The notes under the pieces are model-generated. The model worked only from the letters and a program-made list of their open reading frames with translations. It was not told the DNA's origin and did no database searches. DNA of 64,000 nt from CALBPI01 sp039033995. Its GTDB lineage: Bacteria > Pseudomonadota > Gammaproteobacteria > Steroidobacterales > Woeseiaceae. The stretch spans positions 253,691 through 317,690 of the forward strand of contig JBCCBP010000001.1 in NCBI GenBank assembly GCA_039033995.1, in the 5' to 3' direction. Shown one piece after another: positions 55,663 through 64,000 of the stretch (position 1 is the first letter of the stretch; each line of letters begins with the position of its first letter). A program made the translations under genes and the position numbers.

Positions 55663-56733
55663 ATGAAAACACTAATCAAGATTGCCGCGATCAGCGTTGG
55701 CTGGTTCGCATTCGGCAGCAGCCAGGCGCAGACGATCAGCGACAGCACTAGCTGCCAAACATTCGGTGGTCAATGGAGTACCCAGACGGGTCAACCTGCG
55801 CGCTACGGTGTTTGTCACATCAGTAGCCGCGTGACGGTACCTGTCGGTCAAACGCTGGCGCTCGCACCGAGCGTAGATTTACAGGTGAATTTTGGCGGCC
55901 GCTTGGTCAATCAGGGTCGGATCGATCTCCCCAACGCGGCATCGATTATTGTCTTCCAAGGTATCCTGCACAACGAGGGTACGCTGACGCTCGATAATCG
56001 CGCCTCGATACTTTACAACCGCGGTTGGATCTACAACTGGGGTGAGATCTTCAGCGAAGGTGACATCATGGTCAGCAACACGTTCGTTGATTCGAAGGGC
56101 GTACACGAGTGTTTCCAGAACTATGGCACGTTGCATCTGTTTGACGGTGGCAACCTGCATAGCAGAGGGTGTGTCGATACCCTCGGTAGTGGCACGTTGA
56201 TCCTCGATCGTCAGTCGCATTTCAGAAACCGCCCCGGCGCGATGTTTCGCGGCGGGCAACGCGATGTGATCCATGGTCACTTCGAGAATTCGCATATTGC
56301 CTATGCGGAGCTGCGCAACGTGCGAGTGAGCGGGATAGGCAGGATTAGCAACGATGGCCGGATTCGCGTTGCGCTAGGTGACTTTGTGATTGAACCAGAG
56401 GGTACGGTAATCAACAGCGAAAACGGCACGATCGAGTTTGACAGCAGCACGCTGCGAGTCGATGGCTTGCTGCGCATGACCGGTGGCTTCTTGGACGATC
56501 GCGCGCTGCGCAATGTCCATGTCGGACGTAACGGCATGATCGTGTTGGAGAACGCTGCGCGAGCCTGGAATTTTGGCAATCCCATCGTCGTCGACAACCA
56601 GGGTGGTATTGGTGTCGGCTGTAAGTCGCATTGGCGGCCGACGCAAAGGCATAACGGTTATCCCGTTCAACTATCGATCTGCCCGCGTTATCCGATCAAC
56701 CCATTGCCAAGACCGCTGCCTTGGCTGAATTGA
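55663..56733 (+). CDS. Secreted beta-rich protein, unknown
   Basis: 356 residues with a signal peptide (cleavage near SQA-QT). The mature chain has short repeating turns (GRLVNQGRIDL, GILHNEGTLTL, GWIYNWGEIFS, GTLHLFDGGNLHS, GRISNDGRIRV) spaced ~20-25 residues, the look of a right-handed beta-helix. Four Cys could pair. I know no family for it. ATG 55663 follows GGTGAGCACC; the upstream frame has no signal peptide. Confidence 0.6.
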   Translation: MKTLIKIAAISVGWFAFGSSQAQTISDSTSCQTFGGQWSTQTGQPARYGVCHISSRVTVPVGQTLALAPSVDLQVNFGGRLVNQGRIDLPNAASIIVFQGILHNEGTLTLDNRASILYNRGWIYNWGEIFSEGDIMVSNTFVDSKGVHECFQNYGTLHLFDGGNLHSRGCVDTLGSGTLILDRQSHFRNRPGAMFRGGQRDVIHGHFENSHIAYAELRNVRVSGIGRISNDGRIRVALGDFVIEPEGTVINSENGTIEFDSSTLRVDGLLRMTGGFLDDRALRNVHVGRNGMIVLENAARAWNFGNPIVVDNQGGIGVGCKSHWRPTQRHNGYPVQLSICPRYPINPLPRPLPWLN

Positions 56734-56832
56734 ACGAAGCAGCGCGCGGTGTGAGCCGCGCGCTGGTCGTTTGGGCATTGTGTTAGCACTTGCTACCATC
56801 TGCGTATCTGATCGAATGTTTGCGAGAATCGC

Positions 56833-57837
56833 TTGGCAGTAACACAGGCAGCACGATTAAGCCCGGAAGACTGGAGCAAGTACTGGCGGCAGCCTGCCAT
56901 CACGACGTTCTCGCAGCAGTTTCCGGGCAATTACGACGGCGAAATCGCAGCGTTCTGGTCACAACAGTTTGCTGACCTCGCCGATGGCAGCACCGTCATC
57001 GACCTGGCTACCGGTAATGGCGCTGTAGCGCTGCTGGCGGTTCGCGAGGCGGCCAAGCTGGGACGCGCCTGGACAGTGCGTGGTGTCGATTACGCCGACA
57101 TCCGACCGACGACGGATTTGTCGGATCTCCCGGACGTCCAACGAGATCTCGGTGTCATCGAATTCATCGGCAAGACCAATATCGAAGCAACGGGTTTAAC
57201 GGATACCAATGCCGATTTGATTGTCAGCCAATACGGATTCGAATATAGCGATGTCGAGCGGGCGGCTCATGAGGCTTACCGTTTGCTGAAGCCCGGCGGA
57301 CGCATCGCTCTTATTGTTCACCATGCACAATCCGGGGTGATGCTGGAGTCCGCCGAAGGGCTATCGCAGATGCAGTTCATGATGCACAAGGAACAGCTCG
57401 ATCAACGGGTCGAAGCCGTCATTCGTGCCGCAGATCAGGCTTCGGATGCAGGTGACAAGCGGTGGGTCGTCGCACGCAAGAAACTCAACTCGACGTTGCG
57501 ACGCCTGCAGGCGAGAGCCGCCAAAGCGGCTGAGCCACGCGGATTCATAAACAGCGTCGCCCCCAGTTTTGTCCATGCTATTGAGGGGCTCGCCGCTAAA
57601 AATGCACAAATGCGGCTACAGCACGTTGCGCGCATGCGCGACGAAGTCCGTGCTTATCAGGAACGGATGGCGGACCTGCGCTCAGCCGCGTTGGATCAAG
57701 CCGGTTGCGATGCGCTCTGTGAGGCACTGAAACAGGCGGGTTTTGAACAGCTCGAGCGCGGTATGCTTCACTATGGTGCGCAGCAGATTCTGATGGGCTG
57801 GACAGTGACAGCGGTACGTCTGCGGCGTCACGCATGA
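56833..57837 (+). CDS. Class I SAM-dependent methyltransferase
   Basis: 334 residues. Motif I VIDLATGNGAVAL at ~55-67, Asp-Tyr (GVDYAD) as motif II, DLIVSQYGFEYSD as motif IV and RLLKPGGRIALIVHH as motif V. A helical region follows (QARAAKAAEPRG), and the C-terminus returns to GFEQLERGMLH. Substrate unknown. The start is uncertain: TTG 56833 is used, and a nine-codon frame beginning ATG at 56816 overlaps it. Confidence 0.75.
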   Translation: MAVTQAARLSPEDWSKYWRQPAITTFSQQFPGNYDGEIAAFWSQQFADLADGSTVIDLATGNGAVALLAVREAAKLGRAWTVRGVDYADIRPTTDLSDLPDVQRDLGVIEFIGKTNIEATGLTDTNADLIVSQYGFEYSDVERAAHEAYRLLKPGGRIALIVHHAQSGVMLESAEGLSQMQFMMHKEQLDQRVEAVIRAADQASDAGDKRWVVARKKLNSTLRRLQARAAKAAEPRGFINSVAPSFVHAIEGLAAKNAQMRLQHVARMRDEVRAYQERMADLRSAALDQAGCDALCEALKQAGFEQLERGMLHYGAQQILMGWTVTAVRLRRHA

Positions 57838-57912
57838 GATAGACGTTTGGTCTGTGTCAGTGTTAACTAATAGCCAAACAACTGAGAACATCTGGTCAAA
57901 AGGGGTAATGGC

Positions 57913-58794
57913 ATGAATATTTATAAGAAGTTAATCATGGCAGGTGCGCTGGTTTCGGTGACGTCACTCGCATACGCCGCCGACGAACCCGAGATTCCTA
58001 AGTGTGACAAAACCTACGGCAGCCTCGCGATTCGCGAACCAGAAAACAACTGGTGGCGACGCTATGAACTGGAAAATCCAGAAGCGCTGATCAAGTACTA
58101 CGTCAACGAGTCCGGCTGTTTTACGATGGTCGATCGCGGCGAAGGTCTCGAGATGGGCATGAGTGAGCGCGACCTTGCTGCCTCTGGCGAGCTACAGGTG
58201 CAATCCAATATGGGTGGCGGACAATTGCTGGCCGCGGACTATTTTCTGGTACCGGATCTGATCACCGATGATGAAGATAGCGGTGGTAGCGGTCTGGCGG
58301 GTGCCATCGGGGGACGTGTTGGCGGCCGCGTTGGTGGTTTGCTGGGTGGACTAAAGTCCAAAAAGCTCGAGGCTGACACCATTCTGACACTCGTTAATTC
58401 CCGTACTGGTGTTCAAGAGCTCACCGCGCGTGGTGAGGCGAGCAAACGTGATATCTCTCTGGGGCTCGGTGGCCTGCTTGGCGTGGCTGGGGGCTACACG
58501 AGTTATCAGGACACTGAAATCGGGCGCGTTGTTGCGGTGGCTTATGCGACGGCCTATACCGAGCTCGTTGAAAAGGTGAAAGCCAGCGGTGGTGCGAGCA
58601 GCGCGGCGCCCGTGGAGTCCTACGTGATGGCCATCGATACGGATATGTATCAGCAACCGGCGCGTGGCGATACGGTACGCAGTCTGCGCTCTGGCATGCG
58701 CGTGTTCCCGACCGGTGAACGCGATGGTGCGTTCCTGCAGGTCAAGGACAAGTTCGGCACCGAAGGCTGGGTTTCTGTTGAGGACCTTCAGTAG
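57913..58794 (+). CDS. CsgG-family lipid-less exported protein with SH3 tail
   Basis: 293 residues. A signal peptide (cleavage near AYA-AD) without a lipobox Cys is followed by a CsgG/HfaB-like domain: FTMVDRGEGLEMGMSERDLAASGEL, AADYFLVPDLI, LVNSRTGVQELTARGEA, VAVAYATAYTELVEKV. A Gly-rich insert (GGSGLAGAIGGRVGGRVGGLLGG) splits it. Residues ~230-293 form a bacterial SH3 domain (VRSLRSGMRVFPTGERDGAFLQV). CsgG forms the curli pore; no curli genes are nearby. Confidence 0.75.
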   Translation: MNIYKKLIMAGALVSVTSLAYAADEPEIPKCDKTYGSLAIREPENNWWRRYELENPEALIKYYVNESGCFTMVDRGEGLEMGMSERDLAASGELQVQSNMGGGQLLAADYFLVPDLITDDEDSGGSGLAGAIGGRVGGRVGGLLGGLKSKKLEADTILTLVNSRTGVQELTARGEASKRDISLGLGGLLGVAGGYTSYQDTEIGRVVAVAYATAYTELVEKVKASGGASSAAPVESYVMAIDTDMYQQPARGDTVRSLRSGMRVFPTGERDGAFLQVKDKFGTEGWVSVEDLQ

Positions 58795-58820
58795 TAGCAG
58801 ACTCGCCTCGACGGCGCGCG

Positions 58821-59300
58821 TCAGTCATCTGAACGGCGCGTGTTGTCCAAGCGCATCTCGACCACGTTCGGTTTAAAGCCGAATTTCTCGTAAGCAGAGA
58901 TTGCCCCCGTGTTGGCGGCATACACATCCAGGTAGCAGTCGGGAATACCCCGCGCTGACGCCCACTCGACCAGTCGCGTCAGGATGCGCTGGTTGAGCCC
59001 CTGCCGCCGCGCGGCGGGGGCCACGTACATGAATCCCAGGTAGGCATGACGGTCGTGCACGAAACAGGGCTCCGACGCGATGATTTTGACGTAACCGCTC
59101 GCCACGATTGTGCCGTCAGCTTCTGCGACGATCACACAGGCATCCGTCGATTCGATCAGTGCGGCAAGGTCGTAGTAGGTGACATCCGCGTCGCGAATCA
59201 TCGGGTTGAACGGACGTTCGGCCTGAACAACGCCTTGCTCAAACTCCTTGAGGACGGGCAGATCTGCAAGCGTCGCTTCACGAAAAATAATATCTGTCAT
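58821..59300 (-). CDS. GNAT-family N-acetyltransferase
   Basis: 159 residues with the acetyl-CoA motif AYLGFMYVAPAARRQGLNQRIL (the QGL turn replaces RGxG's second Gly) and the C-terminal YLDVYAANTGAISAYEKFGFKPN. Substrate unknown. Its start overlaps the stop of the SAP/DUF6434 gene by four bases. Confidence 0.85.
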   Translation of the reverse strand: MTDIIFREATLADLPVLKEFEQGVVQAERPFNPMIRDADVTYYDLAALIESTDACVIVAEADGTIVASGYVKIIASEPCFVHDRHAYLGFMYVAPAARRQGLNQRILTRLVEWASARGIPDCYLDVYAANTGAISAYEKFGFKPNVVEMRLDNTRRSDD

Positions 59301-59947
59301 GATGCATCGACTCGGTTGGAGATTGTCTCGACGGGCATTTCGAGCAGGCTTAAGTCCGAGGCTTCATAAACGACCAGCCCGTGTTGCGCTGGCCTGCGCT
59401 TTTTTAAGTCCCAGCAATGTTGTGCCTGCTGTTGTGACAGCGTGGGATTGGCGTCTCGAATGTCGCGCAGATATTGCAGGTAGTTGTTGCAGACATCGAT
59501 ATCGCGTCGTGCTCGGGGTTGTTGTCTCGCGCGATCGATTTGATACCACGCGTCAACGGCGTCCGCTAGCGTGAGCCCTGTGTGCTCCTTTACCCAGCGC
59601 ATGAACTCGCTGTGACAGACGAAGCGATCGCCAATAGTCTTTTTGAAAAACCCGCGCATGTTAGGGCCAAACGAGATGTTGTCAGTGATGGGCGTTGTCG
59701 GCGTCAGAGTCTCCTTGGCCCAATTGAAGCGACTGGTCGGTCGCTTTTTCGGTCGCTTTTTCGGCTCACGACCACCGAGTCCGGTTGCGACACGTTCTCG
59801 TAGCATCGCTTTGCTACCGTCGGCAGGTAGGTCTAATCGCTCGCAGAATGTCTTTAGTAACTCAACAGACCAATACCAGCGCTGAAACTCGCACTCCGTT
59901 TCAACGGTGGTGACGTCCGGCCGCCAGTCATCGTCCATCGTCGTCAC
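59297..59947 (-). CDS. SAP-like/DUF6434 domain protein
   Basis: 216 residues. The N-terminal ~50 residues (VELLKTFCERLDLPADGSKAMLRERV) look like a SAP helix-turn-helix, a putative nucleic-acid-binding motif. A basic linker (KKRPKKRPTSRFNW) leads to a DUF6434-like domain with ISFGPNMRGFFKKTIGDRFVCHSEFMRWVKEHTGLTLADAVDAWYQI. Possibly DNA-binding; no function is known. Coupled to the GNAT gene by ATGA. Confidence 0.65.
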   Translation of the reverse strand: MTTMDDDWRPDVTTVETECEFQRWYWSVELLKTFCERLDLPADGSKAMLRERVATGLGGREPKKRPKKRPTSRFNWAKETLTPTTPITDNISFGPNMRGFFKKTIGDRFVCHSEFMRWVKEHTGLTLADAVDAWYQIDRARQQPRARRDIDVCNNYLQYLRDIRDANPTLSQQQAQHCWDLKKRRPAQHGLVVYEASDLSLLEMPVETISNRVDAS

Positions 59948-59968
59948 TACTTTTACCGATTCGCTGAG

Positions 59969-60439
59969 CTACTCATCACGGACCGCCAGACGCTGTTTGC
60001 GACGCTGTTCCGCCTGCTTGAAACGCTTTCGTTCAACATCGGTTGTCGGCTCCAGCGCCGGAACTGCAGTCGGTTTGCCGTCTTCGTCGAGCGCAACAAA
60101 GGTCAGGTAAGCGGAAACGACATGGCGGTCGCGGCCGGTGCGACTATTCTCGGCGGTCACGCGCACACCGATCTCCATCGAAGAGCGCCAGGATCGATTA
60201 ACCGCTGCCTTGATAATCAGCGTATCGCCAGAGCGCGCTGCGGCGAGAAACTGAAAACTATCGACAGCGGCTGTCACACAGGCGTGTCCGCTGTGTCGCT
60301 CCGCGACGATCAGTGCAGTGCGGTCGCAAAGACTCATCACCAGCCCGCCGAAGACGGTGTACTTCGAGTTCAGGTCGTTGGGAAACACCTTATAGACGTT
60401 TTGTTCGACCGCTGACTCGGCGACGGTTTTTTCGAGCAA
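59969..60439 (-). CDS. Acyl-CoA thioesterase, hotdog fold (YciA-like)
   Basis: 156 residues. VFPNDLNSKYTVFGGLVMSLCDRTALIVAERHSG is the hotdog helix with the family Asn/Asp residues, followed by ACVTAAVDSFQFLAAARSGDTLIIKAAV. It would hydrolyse acyl-CoAs in the cytoplasm. A basic tail (ERKRFKQAEQRRKQR) extends beyond the fold. It is divergent from the thiolase gene at 60573. Confidence 0.85.
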   Translation of the reverse strand: MLEKTVAESAVEQNVYKVFPNDLNSKYTVFGGLVMSLCDRTALIVAERHSGHACVTAAVDSFQFLAAARSGDTLIIKAAVNRSWRSSMEIGVRVTAENSRTGRDRHVVSAYLTFVALDEDGKPTAVPALEPTTDVERKRFKQAEQRRKQRLAVRDE

Positions 60440-60572
60440 GGATCACCTTCCTTTCGCGATTTGAGCGCTTCAGATGCTGCATCAAACACGCTCGAAGCGC
60501 CAGTCTCATTGGTCACCTGGCCCGACTCCGCGCTAAGCTCTCGGCTTGATGAGACAGGCATGGGAAGTAAAG

Positions 60573-61778
60573 ATGCGAGAGGCTTTTATCTGTGATTACC
60601 TGCGCACGCCGATCGGGCGATTCGGTGGTGCGCTGGCGCCTGTGCGTCCCGACGACCTGCTCGCGCAGGTAATACGCTCGCTACTTGCGCGTCATCCCGA
60701 TCTCGATCCGGCGCAAATCGGTGATGTCATCGTCGGCTGCGCCAACCAGGCTGGAGAAGACAACCGCAACATCGCGCGGATGGCGCTGCTGCTCGCTGGG
60801 CTGCCTGTCAGTGTGCCCGGCGTGACGGTCAACCGGTTATGCGGGTCGGGTATGCAAGCCGTGATTTACGCGGCTCAGGCAGTCGCTGCGGGGGATATGG
60901 ATATCGCATTGGCCGGCGGCGTCGAGAGTATGTCGCGTGCCCCGTTCGTAACGGCGAAAGCGCCGCAGGCCTGGTCGCGACAGGTAGAAACCTATGACAC
61001 AACCATCGGCTGGCGCTTCGTTAATCCCTTGCTGAAGGCGCAATACGGCGTGGACGCGATGCCTGAAACTGCGGAGAACGTAGCAGCCGACTACGATATC
61101 AGTCGCGCCGACCAGGACGCTTTCGCGCTCAATTCGCAGCAAAAAGCAGCGCGGGCCGTTGCCAGTGGACGACTCGCCCGCGAGATCACCTCGGTCAGCG
61201 TGCCGAGGCGTAAGTCGGCGGATATTGTCGTTAACGAGGACGAACATCCAAGACCCGACACCAGTCTCGACGCACTGTCGCGGTTGGCGACACCGTTTCG
61301 AGATCCGGGAACGGTGACCGCTGGGAACGCGTCAGGAGTGAATGATGGTGCGGCTGCGTTGTTGATCGCGTCCGGCGATGCCGTTAAGTCATTTGGCTTG
61401 ACGCCATTAGCACGCGTCGTTTCCAGTCAGATGGTCGGGGTCGAGCCCCGCGTGATGGGTATTGGTCCACTGCCCGCGAGCGAGGCGTTGCTAGGACGCC
61501 AGGGACTGTCCGTGGATGACGTGGCGGTGCTCGAAATCAACGAGGCGTTTGCGGCACAAAGTCTGGCCGTCACACGCGGTTTGCAGCTGGATGATGCCGA
61601 TGAACGGGTCAACCCGCATGGCGGTGCCATCGCACTCGGACACCCGCTGGGTATGTCCGGTGCGCGCATCGCCGGCAGTGTGGCGCTGGATCTGTCGGAT
61701 GGTGTGGGACAACACGGTCTCGCGGCCATGTGCATCGGGGTCGGGCAGGGCATCGCACTGCTACTTGAGCGGGCATAA
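60573..61778 (+). CDS. Thiolase (3-oxoadipyl-CoA thiolase-like)
   Basis: 401 residues with all thiolase residues: Cys90 in VNRLCGSGMQ, His357 in GGAIALGHPLGMSGAR and Cys387 in CIGVGQG. The sequence AFICDYLRTPIGRFGGAL at the start and the overall length are close to PcaF/PaaJ (3-oxoadipyl-CoA thiolase), but no other beta-ketoadipate genes are in view, so a general acetyl-CoA acyltransferase is possible. ATG 60573 follows GGAAG; an earlier frame from 60546 adds nine residues. Confidence 0.85.
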   Translation: MREAFICDYLRTPIGRFGGALAPVRPDDLLAQVIRSLLARHPDLDPAQIGDVIVGCANQAGEDNRNIARMALLLAGLPVSVPGVTVNRLCGSGMQAVIYAAQAVAAGDMDIALAGGVESMSRAPFVTAKAPQAWSRQVETYDTTIGWRFVNPLLKAQYGVDAMPETAENVAADYDISRADQDAFALNSQQKAARAVASGRLAREITSVSVPRRKSADIVVNEDEHPRPDTSLDALSRLATPFRDPGTVTAGNASGVNDGAAALLIASGDAVKSFGLTPLARVVSSQMVGVEPRVMGIGPLPASEALLGRQGLSVDDVAVLEINEAFAAQSLAVTRGLQLDDADERVNPHGGAIALGHPLGMSGARIAGSVALDLSDGVGQHGLAAMCIGVGQGIALLLERA

Positions 61779-61878
61779 TACGGGGCCCGCGAGGTAACTC
61801 CGGGCAGCCAGTTATGCTAGGCTTCGGCTCGTTTGGAGCGGAGTCATCTCCGTTGTTCTGGCCGTCTCACGGGAGCAG

Positions 61879-62559
61879 ATGCTGGTGAGCAATTTCGTTG
61901 CAGGTGTGTTCGGGTCCTCGCCCGTTGGTCGACTCGAAGAGCATGCCAATCTGGTGCACAAGTGTGCACGCACACTGACCGATTTTTTTGCGGCAGTCTC
62001 AGAATTGGACTGGGATGCGGCGCAGCAAGCCCGCGACCAAATTACAAGCCTTGAAAACGAGGCGGATGAAGTTAAAAAGCAGATCCGCAAGCACCTGCCG
62101 CGCAGCTTGTTTATGCCGGTACCGCGGCAGGATTTGCTGGAGCTGTTGCTGGTACAGGACAAGATCGCTAACCGGTCGAAGGATGTCTCCGGCATCGTGA
62201 TCGGACGTCGCCTGGAGATACCGCCGCCATTGATCGCCAGTTTTCTGGACTTTGTGAGTCGTTGTGTGGATGCGACCAAGCAAGCGCGCAAGAGCGTGCG
62301 AGAACTCGACGAGTTGTATACGTCCGGTTTCCGAGGCGCCGAGGCGGATCTCGTGATCGGGATGATTGAGAAGCTCGATAGTATCGAGACCGAGACTGAC
62401 GACCTCGAGGCGCAGCTCCGCAGCGAACTCTTTTTGCTGGAAAAAGACCTGAATCCGGTCGATGTCATATTTCTTTATCAAACGATCGGTAAACTCGGTG
62501 AGGTTGCGGACATGGCTGAGCGCGTCGGACGCCGGCTCGAGCTGCTGCTGGCGCGTTAA
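61879..62559 (+). CDS. PhoU-like DUF47 protein (TIGR00153)
   Basis: 226 residues, almost wholly helical, with FGSSPVGRLEEHANLVHKCARTL, the metal-binding LENEADEVKKQIR and a second EXXXD repeat ETETDDLEAQLRSEL. DUF47 proteins sit beside Pit transporters and are thought to control them. GGGAGCAG precedes the ATG. It is 24 bases upstream of pit. Confidence 0.9.
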   Translation: MLVSNFVAGVFGSSPVGRLEEHANLVHKCARTLTDFFAAVSELDWDAAQQARDQITSLENEADEVKKQIRKHLPRSLFMPVPRQDLLELLLVQDKIANRSKDVSGIVIGRRLEIPPPLIASFLDFVSRCVDATKQARKSVRELDELYTSGFRGAEADLVIGMIEKLDSIETETDDLEAQLRSELFLLEKDLNPVDVIFLYQTIGKLGEVADMAERVGRRLELLLAR

Positions 62560-62583
62560 CGACAAGAACAAACGAATTCAGCG

Positions 62584-63834
62584 ATGGATGCAGTACTAAT
62601 CTATATCGGCCTGGCGGCGATATTCGGCATATTCATGGCCTGGGGTATCGGGGCGAACGATGTCGCCAATGCCATGGCCACGTCGGTCGGATCGAAGGCG
62701 CTTACGATCAAGCAAGCGATTCTTGTCGCGGCCATCTTTGAGTTTCTTGGTGCTGTGTTGGCGGGTGGCGAAGTGACCTCCACCATTCGCAAGGGTATTG
62801 TCGATACCAGTTTGCTCGACAGCCAGCCAGAACTACTGATCTACGGCATGCTGGCTGCATTGTTGTCGGCGGGCACCTGGCTGCTGATCGCCTCCGCCAA
62901 AGGCTGGCCGGTGTCAACGACGCATTCAATTGTCGGCGCCATCGTCGGATTCGCAGCCGTCGGTATCGGTATGGACGCGGTGCAATGGGGCAAGGTCGGT
63001 GGCATTGTCGCGAGCTGGGTCATATCACCATTGACCGCCGGGTTTATTGCGTTTCTGATTTATAACAGTGTCATCAGTCTCATTCTGAGTCGCGAGGATC
63101 CGCTGGCACGCGCACGCCGTTACGTGCCGGTCTATATTTTCCTGGCCGCCTTCACGATGACACTGGTCACGATTCTGAAGGGACTCAAGCATGTCGGTCT
63201 GACGTTGTCGATTCAACAAAGTTATCTACTTGCCGGCGGTATCGCGGTCGCAATTTCCATCGGCGGTGCGTTATATATCCGTCGTATTCAGCCAGACCCG
63301 AAGGCGGACAAGAAACAACACTTCCATACCGTCGAGCGCGTGTTTGCCGTGTTGATGGTGGTGACAGCCTGCGGGATGGCGTTCGCGCACGGCTCCAATG
63401 ATGTTGCCAACGCGATTGGACCGCTCGCAGCGGTTATTGCGGTTGCGCAAAGTGGTGTCGTGGCGGCTAAATCTGCGACACCCATCTGGGTGTTGTTGCT
63501 CGGCGGTGTGGGCATCGTGATCGGTCTCGCGACCTATGGCGTGCGTGTGATTGCGACCGTTGGTGAGAAGATCACGCATTTGACGCCAAGTCGTGGCTTC
63601 GCCGCGGAACTCGCTGCGGCAACGACTATTGTCATCGCGTCCGGCACCGGCATACCGATTTCAACGACGCATACGCTGGTGGGGGCTGTCCTGGGAGTGG
63701 GTCTGGCGCGCGGCATCGATGCGATCGACTTGGGTGTCGTCAAGCGCATCTTCGTCTCCTGGGTTGTCACGATCCCGGCCGGCGCTGTACTCGCGATTCT
63801 ATTCTTCACAATATTCCGCTATACATTGCCTTAG
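62584..63834 (+). CDS. pitA: Low-affinity inorganic phosphate transporter, Pit family
   Basis: 416 residues with about ten helices and the two inverted Pit signatures GIGANDVANAMATSVGSKALT and AHGSNDVANAIGPLAAV, plus the paired VSTTHSIVGAIVG and ISTTHTLVGAVLG. Imports metal-phosphate with protons. Paired with the DUF47 gene upstream. The gene ends 19 bases before the stop of a convergent gene. Confidence 0.92.
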   Translation: MDAVLIYIGLAAIFGIFMAWGIGANDVANAMATSVGSKALTIKQAILVAAIFEFLGAVLAGGEVTSTIRKGIVDTSLLDSQPELLIYGMLAALLSAGTWLLIASAKGWPVSTTHSIVGAIVGFAAVGIGMDAVQWGKVGGIVASWVISPLTAGFIAFLIYNSVISLILSREDPLARARRYVPVYIFLAAFTMTLVTILKGLKHVGLTLSIQQSYLLAGGIAVAISIGGALYIRRIQPDPKADKKQHFHTVERVFAVLMVVTACGMAFAHGSNDVANAIGPLAAVIAVAQSGVVAAKSATPIWVLLLGGVGIVIGLATYGVRVIATVGEKITHLTPSRGFAAELAAATTIVIASGTGIPISTTHTLVGAVLGVGLARGIDAIDLGVVKRIFVSWVVTIPAGAVLAILFFTIFRYTLP

Positions 63835-63852
63835 CGAGCTCCGGCAACGCGG

Positions 63853-64000
63853 CTAGTTCAGCTCGTCGTCTTTCCAGTATTTTGTACCCTTGACCGTCGC
63901 CTGCAACGCGAGGCCACTCTCCGTCATTTGATAAACGGTCACGCCATCGAGGATCGCCTCGGCGCCGGCGGCTGCGCCCTGTTCGCTCGCCTTGGCGGCG
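63853..64000 (-). CDS. Lipid-binding SYLF-domain protein, 3' end only
   Basis: Stop codon CTA complement at 63853-63855; the frame is open to the window edge. The last ~48 residues read AAGAEAILDGVTVYQMTESGLALQATVKGTKYWKDDELN, close to the C-terminus of SYLF (YSC84-type) proteins, which end in GTKYWKD. The rest lies beyond 64000. Convergent with pit. Confidence 0.75.
   Translation of the reverse strand, partial: AAKASEQGAAAGAEAILDGVTVYQMTESGLALQATVKGTKYWKDDELN

Overview
The window looks like chromosome of a free-living, probably marine, gammaproteobacterium. The evidence is the divergent ilvY/ilvC pair, a Zur-type palindrome, an ACR3-type arsenic operon, a tRNA-Arg(CCG) with encoded CCA, many Ala-Cys-type lipoproteins and outer-membrane barrels, and moderately high GC. 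The exact genus cannot be read from the sequence; families with many TPR kinases and TIGR02999-type sigma factors (Woeseia- or Wenzhouxiangella-like groups) are a reasonable guess. No phage, insertion sequence or CRISPR array was seen.

Layout. 1-1875: 3' end of a urea ABC transporter operon (urtC-urtD-urtE). 1948-2341: two gene scraps, one an orphan lipoprotein start. 2516-14824: one 4102-residue autotransporter with about 49 copies of a Gly-rich repeat. 14916-18220: an ECF sigma factor and a convergent Ser/Thr kinase-TPR protein. 18221-19219: a tRNA-Arg locus with one intact gene, three tRNA shards and three hairpins. 19220-22470: barrel, DUF1080 lipoprotein, metalloprotease-like lipoprotein. 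22471-28969 (minus): DUF6702-M1 peptidase pair, then a MerC-like/ABC ATPase/His-rich permease/DUF3299 operon under a Zur-like box. 29214-39416: TonB receptor, serine hydrolase, LysR-YaiI pair, two esterase-fold proteins (one lacking catalytic residues), PadR pair. 39562-43045: peptide symporter and arsR-arsC-acr3. 43148-49902 (minus): Calx-beta lipoprotein, ECF sigma factor, and a kinase-TPR gene broken by a one-base frameshift. 50047-64000: lipoprotein, ilvY/ilvC, AsmA-like protein, 5'-nucleotidase, beta-rich secreted protein, methyltransferase, CsgG-SH3 protein, GNAT, SAP/DUF6434 protein, thioesterase, thiolase, a PhoU-like/Pit phosphate pair and a SYLF-domain gene running off the end.

The most notable pattern is a module that occurs twice: a very large repetitive surface protein, next an ECF sigma factor, next a membrane kinase with TPRs. 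Both sigma factors lack the acidic residues usual in region 2.2 and carry Thr/Ser there at the same positions, which fits activation by the neighbouring kinase. The sequence does not show that the kinase-sigma pair controls the surface protein; that is inference. The zinc-type operon and the tRNA locus are the next most interesting areas.
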